Origin: Platynereis dumerilii
Taxonomy: Eukaryota > Annelida > Polychaeta > Phyllodocida > Nereididae
Length of the DNA: 64,000 nucleotides
Direction of reading: 5' to 3'
Assembly (NCBI GenBank): GCA_026936325.1
Contig: JAPTHN010000004.1
Coordinates: 11,891,439 to 11,955,438 of the forward strand
This document shows, piece by piece, positions 57,801 through 64,000 of the stretch (the first letter of the stretch is position 1; each line of letters begins with the position of its first letter). The position numbers and the translations under genes are program-made. The notes beneath the pieces were generated by a model, which had not been told where the DNA came from, did not search any database, and saw only the letters and a list, made by a program, of their open reading frames with translations.

Positions 57801-60800
57801 AATTTTTCGGCAAATTAATTTCCTGCGTAAAACATTGGGGACACGGAAAATCACTTTTTGTTCCAGGTAAACTTTACTGATTCACTGTGTCCCCATTCCC
57901 CCTACTTTTGAATTTTCCGTCTCTCAGTTGTGATGTCATATATGTCCCCTGTCCCTTTGCCATTTTGACATTTGAATTCCCTGCCCCCCATATCCCCCAT
58001 CCAGAACCTCTTGAGCTCATTCACTTAATGAAGAAGAGCTCTACATAAATGATTTATAGCAGAGCAAAAACGGATATTATGAAACAAGATTTTTTTATTG
58101 TTTTATTTTCTGTTGTGTTCATTACATATGCCTAATTGTCTTGCTGGTAGATCAATATAATTGGTTGCAATATTACCAATTTTATAAACCAATTTAGAAG
58201 GTTCGAATTGTTATGGCTCATGCATTATTAGAATTAGGTCTATAATTTAAGAAATCATGTTGCAGCATTTTGATCAAGAGGGTATAATTTAACTAAGAGG
58301 TATAAAATGATACCACTTTGAGACAATTTGCAACCTTTTTATGCAGTGTATATGAATGTTATTAAACCAATCAACATAAATTATGATGTTCATAACATGT
58401 TTTATAGCTGGTTTATTGCTTCGTTAAAAAAATCAATCAGTAAACCAGTGTTGGGAAAACTACCCTTTCTTTTCTTATGCACAGGATGCCATCAAACATT
58501 TATCAGGGGAATGGTTCACTTATTGTAGCCCTGGGACCCATGCGTAGCATGGGTCATTGGTCGTCCCATTCAAAATCTTGAGATTTTGACATGGTATCGG
58601 GAGAAGTGGTCTAGATTAAACAATTCTTATCAGAATTTTATGAAATTTTGGATTTGAGCAGCCCACATATTTTGCTACTGACGGCTTTAGTTTTGGTGGA
58701 ATTTTCGCAAAGATTGGCATGGTAAAAATTACTTTTAAATTAGAGAAATGTAAAAATAATTGAGCCGTCAGCCTCACTTTGGAGTGTGATGTCACCATTG
58801 TGACGTCACTAAAATAACCTTTGACATCATAAACGTTTGTTATGACATAACTCTCTCTCACCCAATGGGAAGACGCCCTTTGTTTAATGTATAAGGAAAA
58901 ACATCATTTCTTGAACTTCACAGGGTGAGTGTTCAGTTATTTTTACATGTAGAGATGTAGAAATAGGTGCCGTCAGTGGGAAATTTTATATACTTTTAGG
59001 TGGTATAATTGAAATGAGCATGCTTTACATACATTTTTAGATATCTTGATTCTCCCAAACCCTGTCTTTCAAATCTCACGATTTTCCAATGGGAGGATCC
59101 ATGACCCTGTCCCCAGGGGTCCAGGGTTCACTTATTGTAACCTTTCAAAAAGTCATTTTTCTTTGGTAAATTTATTCTGCAAAAAAATATGTGAGTTTCT
59201 GCCGTTGTAGAATGGAACAGTATATTGGAAGCATAGTGTTCATGTAATGAAACAAATATGGCACTTATCATCGTGCAAAATGAAAATTTATTTGCACTCG
59301 TATATTCATATTGAACTCCGGCTGCGGCCTCGTTCAATATGAATTTCCTCGTGCAAATAAATTTTCATATTACACTCATATCATAATAATAATATTAATA
59401 ATAATATGGATTTATATAGCACTAATTTCAGTAAACTGCTCATCAGCGCTTTTTCAGATCAAATAACTTGTAGGAATTGTGGAACAAATGGGTTTTTAGA
59501 TTCTTGCCGTATTTGTATAATATTGAGTATTTGTATAATATTCGCGGGGCGACGAAGCCGCCCGTACCATCAGCGAACTTTGTGCAACAAGAGCTCATTT
59601 TCAATCCGTCAGTCAGCAGTGGACTGAGAATGAAAGACAGCCTGTACCTGCGATGGAGTTGGTCCCTGATCCACCAGTTAGTTTTGTTAAGGTATAAGCC
59701 TACCTGGAGTAGTCTGCAATGTCTCAGCAATGTCTCAATAATTCCATTTGGTGCTTACAGTCCTTGTCATACTAACGTGGAATCTCAAATTTTTTTTCTG
59801 TGCTGTTGAACTGTGATGTCAGAGATGACTCTATTCTAGCATTGCAATATATGTAAATTAAATACAAGCTGTGATGTCATTTCAAACTGGGTCAGATTCC
59901 CCAGCTTCTAGCCAATGTTGATCCTCCTGAACTGAGCGTCACAGTTTCAACACAGTGTCAGAGTAAGAGTTTTATCAGGGATAGCCCTTACAACTACGTC
60001 ATCACAGCTTGATAGCCAATTGGCTGACCGTAAACTACGTCATCACAGTTCAAACATTGATATATTGAAGGAAGCATTACATTTTTGATCCCAATGATTT
60101 ATCACAGCAATCACCAGTCTAATCCTACCATATGGCAGCTTTGTGAGCATTCACAGTAGACAACTGTTATAATCCCCACGGGAGTTGTTTGATAAATTTA
60201 CTAACTTGCTAACTTACAACTTTAAACTTTGATGGAAGTTGGTATAAAGAGAAGGCTTTGACAATTTGTTTGTAGACACATGGCTTATGTTATGTATATT
60301 TGTTCTGGCAGCCCATTGGCCAAGAGGCTGTGATGTCAAACTTGCATGGGTTTTCCCAGACCCAATTTTAACTCTGACAATGAGTTGAAACTGTGATGCT
60401 CAGTTTGGTGGATTCGCATTGGTTAGAAGCTGGGGAATCTGACCCAGTTTGAAATGACATCACAGCTTGTAGTTAATTTACATGTATTGCAATGCTAGAA
60501 TAGAGTCATCTCTGACATCACAGTTCAACAGCATAGAAAAAAAACTTGAGATTCCACGTAAGTATGACAAGGACTGTAACTATCCTCTGAAAACTTTTAA
60601 AACTTCATTTAAGTGTTTTTACGCTTGTTTTTGTCAGACTCGTTTCTGTCCACATATCAGTGGACAAGCAAGTAGTGAGTGACGTCACAAAGCGTTTGTG
60701 AATGAGCGGATGTTGATTACATTGTTCTCTCGACCAATCAAATCACAGAAAGCGGTACTAGCTACCTAAGGTCATGAAAAGCCGTGGATCCCAGATTGGT

Positions 60801-62017
60801 TTTTGTCGTCTGCATGAAGGCCTTTGCCAAATTCATTGACAGATGTCGCCACTAGCATATTTTCGTGCCTACAGCGTCACACTTAGGAAATGGCTGAACT
60901 GACCACTGCTAACAGATGCTGCCTTGCTGGCTTGATCTTCTTACAGACAGTTTAGGTAAAACAAAACTTGGTTTTAAATAAATTAAAATTACAGATTTGA
61001 GCTCCGCGAATCTATGGCATCTACATAATATTGAACTCGGTACTGTGCAAAAACTGTATAATACACTCTAGAAAATAAGCCTCAAACAAAAACCCTGATT
61101 GGTTTTTGGAAAAACCCAACTTCTAAGTGAAAAACCAATTTTGAGCTAATTTTTTTCCAGACTGAACTATTCTCCAACATCACTGTGAGCAGAGGTCAAT
61201 TTCTTGGTGTTCACTACAGGAGGGGAGCCACAAAAGCCGTAGTGCGGTTCACCGGGGCCGAGGGAAGTGGGGCCGCAAATATAACAAGGTTCGGACAAAA
61301 TGCCTACGATGACGGCCATGACAGGGACCTCTTTGAAGAGACGATGAACATCGGGATGGTCGTCTTGAAGTCTCACTTGGTAACATCGACTAAGATGCTG
61401 GTGGCCTACTTCGAAGTGGAAAATGATGGTAAGGCTCAGTATTCTGAATACAAAGTGATTGGTACATAGTCAGATTACTTAAAGGGGTAACTTAGTAATC
61501 TATTTGATTACTTCCAAAAAACTATCATACTCAGATTACAGTTACTTTTTACTTTTTGTGTAAGTTACTTTTTCAGCTACTTTTTCGACTTCGGGGATGA
61601 TCATTTGTATTCAAGGGGGGGGGGGCTTGGAGTTTTCCTTGGTGGGTAATTATCTATTTCACGGTAGCGGCAGCAGTAATTATCTATTTTGAGCGCGTCA
61701 AGTTGCCGAATATTAATTCATTCCTAAATCAAGCGTCACCTTATTAAGAAATACCCCTACCAGAAAATCTTTATTTCAAGACTGGCCGAAATGAATTTAT
61801 TTATTTAACCAAAACCGAGCAAGAAATTATCCATTTCAAAAATTCTCCAATCCCCCCCCCCTTGATATCAAATGGTTGCCCCCATACATCGTAGCATGTC
61901 ACAAAAAACTTCAAAATATAATTACAAGACTTCGAAATATAATAAAACTAATCATGACTTTAACTTGCTTTTCAGAATGCGCCAAGCAAAAGGAAACAAA
62001 GAATTATGGAAATGGCT
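54766..62017 (+). CDS. secreted or membrane protein with unrecognised extracellular domain (5' part, 4 exons, continues past window)
   Basis: Four exons join in phase: 54766-54826, 56363-56601, 61161-61428 and 61976-62017 (610 nt, 203 codons). Exon 1 encodes MAQEQTSWGILLLILLFGDT, a typical signal peptide, and the ATG is the first in that exon. Exons 2 and 3 form one domain of about 168 residues, beginning VDTIGCGMGSANLEIDYF, containing only two cysteines (GCG and FSCSG), two N-glycosylation sequons (SNITV, AANITRF) and alternating hydrophobic patterns suggesting a beta-sandwich. Exon 4 is 42 nt, phase 1 to 1, encodes ECAKQKETKNYGNG and leaves a T that could start a Cys codon, the usual way a modular extracellular domain follows. 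All junctions are GT-AG. I do not recognise the family. No further exon is visible in 62018-64000. It is on the same strand as PDE9A, 11.4 kb downstream. Confidence 0.85.
54935..55870 (+). repeat. minisatellite of the TTAGTTGAGGGAAGCCAAG type
   Basis: Some 35-40 units of about 20-22 bp (tagttgagggaagccaagtt and variants with gctgag, gtcgag). It occupies most of intron 1 of the second gene. A short MITE is inserted at 55069-55245. Confidence 0.92.
55069..55245. mobile_element. TA-flanked MITE, CAGTGGTCCCTGC ends, copy 2
   Basis: Left cagtggtccctgcattataa and right complement of cagtggtacctgcgttgtaa, with TA at 55067-55068 and 55246-55247. 177 bp. It interrupts the minisatellite. It resembles Tc1/pogo-type MITEs. 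Confidence 0.88.
55871..56362. other. end of intron 1 of the second gene, nothing recognised
   Basis: Includes the polypyrimidine and acceptor region tttaattttaatttcag. Confidence 0.45.
56363..56601 (+). CDS. extracellular domain, first half
   Basis: Acceptor tttaatttcag and donor gtacat at 56602. It encodes 80 residues including GCGMGSANLEIDYFKNSGF, HQIRFSCSGKLSKMVYKSQ and GTFYLSIWEFSGVNYKL. The spaced Cys pair could form a disulphide. The open frame is clean, with no stop across 239 nt. Confidence 0.88.
56602..57149. other. intron 2 of the second gene, nothing recognised
   Basis: The 105-codon ORF at 56808 shows no domain. A short direct repeat (ctgctgcctctaaagtccgc) lies around 57012-57053. 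Confidence 0.4.
57158..57417. mobile_element. 260-bp hAT-like MITE with CATAGAAATACATAG ends, copy 2
   Basis: Flanked by perfect 8-bp duplications CTCGCAAC (57150-57157 and 57418-57425). Carries TGACGTCA at 57252, 57293 and 57320. Twin of 43948-44207. Confidence 0.93.
57426..58513. other. intron 2 of the second gene, nothing recognised
   Basis: AT-rich. No supported element. Confidence 0.4.
58528..59125. mobile_element. foldback element flanked by 14-bp direct repeats
   Basis: Ends gccctgggaccc and ggggtccaggg; subterminal tcccattcaaaatcttgag pairs loosely with ctcacgattttccaatggga. The flanks gttcacttattgta at 58514-58527 and 59126-59139 are identical over 14 bp. One TGACGTCA at 58801. No coding. 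Confidence 0.75.
59279..59371. repeat. hairpin-forming inverted repeat (palindromic MITE remnant)
   Basis: tgaaaatttatttgcac and tcatattgaac on the left pair with gttcaatatga and gtgcaaataaattttca on the right around a short CG-rich loop (ctccggctgcggcct). Confidence 0.82.
59385..59470 (+). repeat. LINE/SINE 3'-tail-like fragment, ATA repeat plus GGATTTATATAGCAC
   Basis: ataataataatatt followed by atggatttatatagcac and cagcgctttttcag is a tail sequence I know from many marine invertebrate retroposons. No further body was seen. Confidence 0.5.
59758..60576. mobile_element. 819-bp TA-flanked foldback element with CAGTCCTTGTCATACT ends
   Basis: Left cagtccttgtcatactaacg and right complement (cgtaagtatgacaaggactg), bordered by TA on each side. 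The inverted arms run about 230 bp, including gtgatgtcagagatgactct and its complement agagtcatctctgacatcac. ORFs in both strands here follow from the arms. Confidence 0.87.
61062..61160. mobile_element. short ACACTCTAGAAAAT MITE copy ending at the exon 3 splice acceptor
   Basis: acactctagaaaataagcc at 61062 is the left end of the ACACTCTAAAAAAT family. ttggtttttggaaaaaccc and gtgaaaaaccaattttgagc resemble its inside. The expected right end would read like ggcttattttctagagtgt; the actual sequence is agctaatttttttccag, then exon 3. Confidence 0.6.
61161..61428 (+). CDS. extracellular domain, second half
   Basis: Acceptor tttttttccag and donor gtaagg at 61429. It encodes 89 residues starting TELFSNITVSRGQFLGVHY and ending MLVAYFEVENDG, with GAANITRFGQNAYDDGHDRD between. 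It is GC-rich relative to the flanking introns, as real exons here are. The acceptor lies at the edge of a MITE-like repeat. Confidence 0.9.
61593..61883. mobile_element. MITE with GGGGGCRACCATTTG ends, copy 2
   Basis: Left ggggatgatcatttg, right caaatggttgccccc. Shares gcttggagttttcctt, ttgccgaatatt and cctaaatcaagc with 42791-43006 but has a longer right part. Confidence 0.8.
61976..62017 (+). CDS. short linker exon of the extracellular protein gene
   Basis: Acceptor gcttttcag and donor gtaagt at 62018. It encodes ECAKQKETKNYGNG in the frame set by the upstream exon and is a symmetric phase 1-1 exon, consistent with module shuffling. It is small, so support rests on phase and splice sites. 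Confidence 0.7.
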
Positions 62018-62431
62018 GTAAGTAGAGAAAGTCTGTTTGAAAGAGATTTAAGTACAATTGAACAATTTTGGGTGTACTTACACTCTTGAGCAAAAAAAAT
62101 GGACCTTTGTAGAATTTCATATTGTTTCAATACAAAACCGCAAGACCAATTTCCTGTCAGTCAATCAATAGCAATTTTATCTTGGTATGGAAATGCTTTC
62201 TCTTTTGACTTTTGATGTTACTCTAATAGTACAGAAATTCAGTAACACAGAGGAGCCTTGAAAAGCAGTGAAATGTGAACGAAAAAAATTGACATCTTGC
62301 GGTGCACAAAGTTGTCAAGAAGCGTAGCCAAAAAATTGTGCTGCTTAAAAATTCAAAGCATAACACAATTCCACACTAAGATAATGACGTTATTGCTTTA
62401 CTGACAAGAAATGAAACTTTGTTGTTGTGTA

Positions 62432-63327
62432 GGGGAGACCGGGGCACGTTGGACCTCGGGGCACGTTGGACCATCCCTAATATTATTTTTATTAAACATG
62501 CGCAGTTATCCAAATCCCCAGTTAATAGACCTTTAGTGGTATGCCTTTTGGCCAAAAAATTTCAAGAGCATTGAAGGAAAAGTGAGAGTTCTATTTCAGG
62601 TTTCCTGATTTTCGGCATAAAAAGTGACTTTTCCAAGTTCTCGATGGCTAAGTTACCCTACTTAAAATATGGGGAATCCAGTCAGATAAGTCTCATAAAT
62701 TGAAACTATCACCACTTTTGCAAAGTTTGATATAAGTTTCCCGAGTTCACGTTAAACCTTGGCAGTGAGGTATGCACATTTTCATAAGAGGTTGGGACGG
62801 GGCAGGTTGGACCAGCATACTGACAAAAAATAATCTGCAAAATGCCAGCTGTGTAATTTTTAACATTAACAGAGCACCTTAGTCATCCCTGTTCAATATG
62901 ACAGTAAAATCAATTCAGTTGGCTAATCTGCCAGCCCTTCTAGCTGAAACAAGTCTTATTAAAATTATTTGGGTTAATATTCCGATATAATCATTCTGCA
63001 ATGACACACAAGTGTGTATTGTGATCTGTGAGAATCAAATGTGGTGTTGGCTCACTTTCTTTTAATTTCCTGGACTTTTATGCTATGGTCCAACATGCCC
63101 CAGATGGCGGTCCAACGTGCCCCGGGTCCGGGGCATGTTGGACCACAAAAAAAAAATTGCAAACCCATTTTTCTCCACAACTATAGAAGGTAGATCGACT
63201 TGGTTAGGCATAAAGGTACTGAAGATGTTCAGAAGTCAGTCAGCAAAAAGATATTTCAAATATTTAGAGAAGTTTTTGATTGAGAGCCACAAAATAAAAA
63301 AGCGGTCCAACGTGCCCCGGTCTCCCC
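62432..63327. mobile_element. TA-flanked element with doubled GGGGCACGTTGGACC word
   Basis: Ends GGGGAGACCGGGGCACGTTG and complement, bordered by TA (62430-62431, 63328-63329). The word GGGGCACGTTGGACC occurs twice at the left. At the right, inverted copies lie at about 63092-63145 and 63304-63318. A variant ggggcaggttggacc is inside at about 62800. No transposase recognised. Confidence 0.87.
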
Positions 63328-63499
63328 TATTTCTCATAAAAATCAAAGCATATTGAAATGAAGTAAATTTTACAAAGGTCCATTTTTTTGCCCAGGAGTG
63401 TACATTAAGCGACCCATTTGCCAACACATTGAAAGACCACATTCACAGCTTTTCAACCACTTAGCAAGTCAAAATTATCATTCATTTTTCGAAATAATA
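63328..63499. other. intron of the second gene, nothing recognised
   Basis: No exon that continues the phase-1 junction at 62017 can be identified here. Confidence 0.4.
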
Positions 63500-63720
63500 T
63501 GTACAATATCACAACAGGCCCCATCCTACACATTTTAAATGAACTGTCAGTTGGTCGGTCACTGTCAGTTGGTAACTTGTGAACTCTGTGATAAGTGGTG
63601 AGACTCATTGAAATAATAATTATGTGTATTCATCGGAATTTGATCCTGATAGCATTGCAAGTATTAGAGCAATTCCATGCACTTCTGTGAGCACTTGTAA
63701 GTTGTTGACTGTAATAACTA
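63500..63720 (+). repeat. dispersed repeat R1, copy 6 (diverged)
   Basis: caatatcacaacaggcccca, gtcggtcactgtcagttggt, taacttgtgaactc and cctgatagcattgcaagtat match R1 in order, with an insertion in the middle. Confidence 0.65.
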
Positions 63721-64000
63721 AAATCGATCGCCCTGCAGCAGTTTTAAAAAACCTACTGCAGTACAACCCAAAATAAAGTAAGAACATTTTCTGTCAGAAG
63801 TCCTCTGTTTCCCTATTTTTCCTTCCTTTGTCATCTCCTCCGCAAATCTCCTTACAACCACTTTTGACTCCTCACCACCACTTCATCCCTCTCTCTCGAC
63901 GGCTGGTAAAATAAAGTTCTGCGATTAGCAAGGGGCACAATATTAAAGAAATCAAACACAATCACTGTGTACCATTTGCTCTATGCGAAGCGACCTAGTT
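63721..64000. other. window end, nothing recognised
   Basis: Pyrimidine-rich patches at 63800-63900. No exon supported. Confidence 0.4.

Noticed and set aside
59443-59809. Overlapping ORFs of 95-110 codons on both strands
   Set aside because: They span a LINE/SINE-tail-like fragment and the arm of a foldback element, so open frames arise from repeat sequence.

Overview
This window is a eukaryotic nuclear sequence with no bacterial features. It is AT-rich, with small GT-AG exons in long introns and a dense, mixed load of DNA transposon derivatives (MITEs), LINE fragments, tRNA-derived SINE-like units and minisatellites. The exon-intron style and repeat types suggest an invertebrate, most plausibly a marine deuterostome such as an echinoderm, hemichordate or lancelet. 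That placement is inference only.

Two genes can be read, both on the + strand. The first is an orthologue of the cGMP-specific phosphodiesterase PDE9A. I read 14 exons between 11018 and 43386. They splice in phase to 440 complete codons plus a stop, covering all of the family except its N-terminal stretch, which must start to the left of 11018 and probably outside the window. All catalytic motifs of the HD-type phosphodiesterase domain are intact. The second gene starts at 54766 and is still running at the right edge. It encodes a signal peptide and a novel-looking extracellular domain of about 170 residues, read from four exons (54766-54826, 56363-56601, 61161-61428, 61976-62017).

Layout: 1-11 kb is intron or intergenic repeat, with a ~250-bp tandem array carrying a self-nested hAT MITE, one orphan coding-like exon (2732-2954), several MITEs and a GATA microsatellite. 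11-43 kb is PDE9A, whose introns hold most of the mobile elements, including a truncated L2/CR1-type LINE inside a minisatellite (14.8-16.2 kb). 43.4-54.6 kb is 3' UTR plus intergenic, with a second LINE fragment split by a MITE and a 2.6-kb hAT element containing decayed coding sequence, ending 146 bp before the second gene's start codon. 54.7-64 kb is the second gene, with a ~900-bp minisatellite in intron 1 and several foldback elements in intron 2.

The most interesting structure is in the repeats. Five TA-flanked elements share a terminal word of the form GGGGYRNRTTG, usually doubled, although the rest of their sequence differs. One 598-bp foldback is flanked by 14-bp direct repeats. Fourteen perfect TGACGTCA octamers occur, nearly all in MITE-like or palindromic intronic DNA. 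The splice acceptor of exon 3 of the second gene appears to lie in a MITE end.
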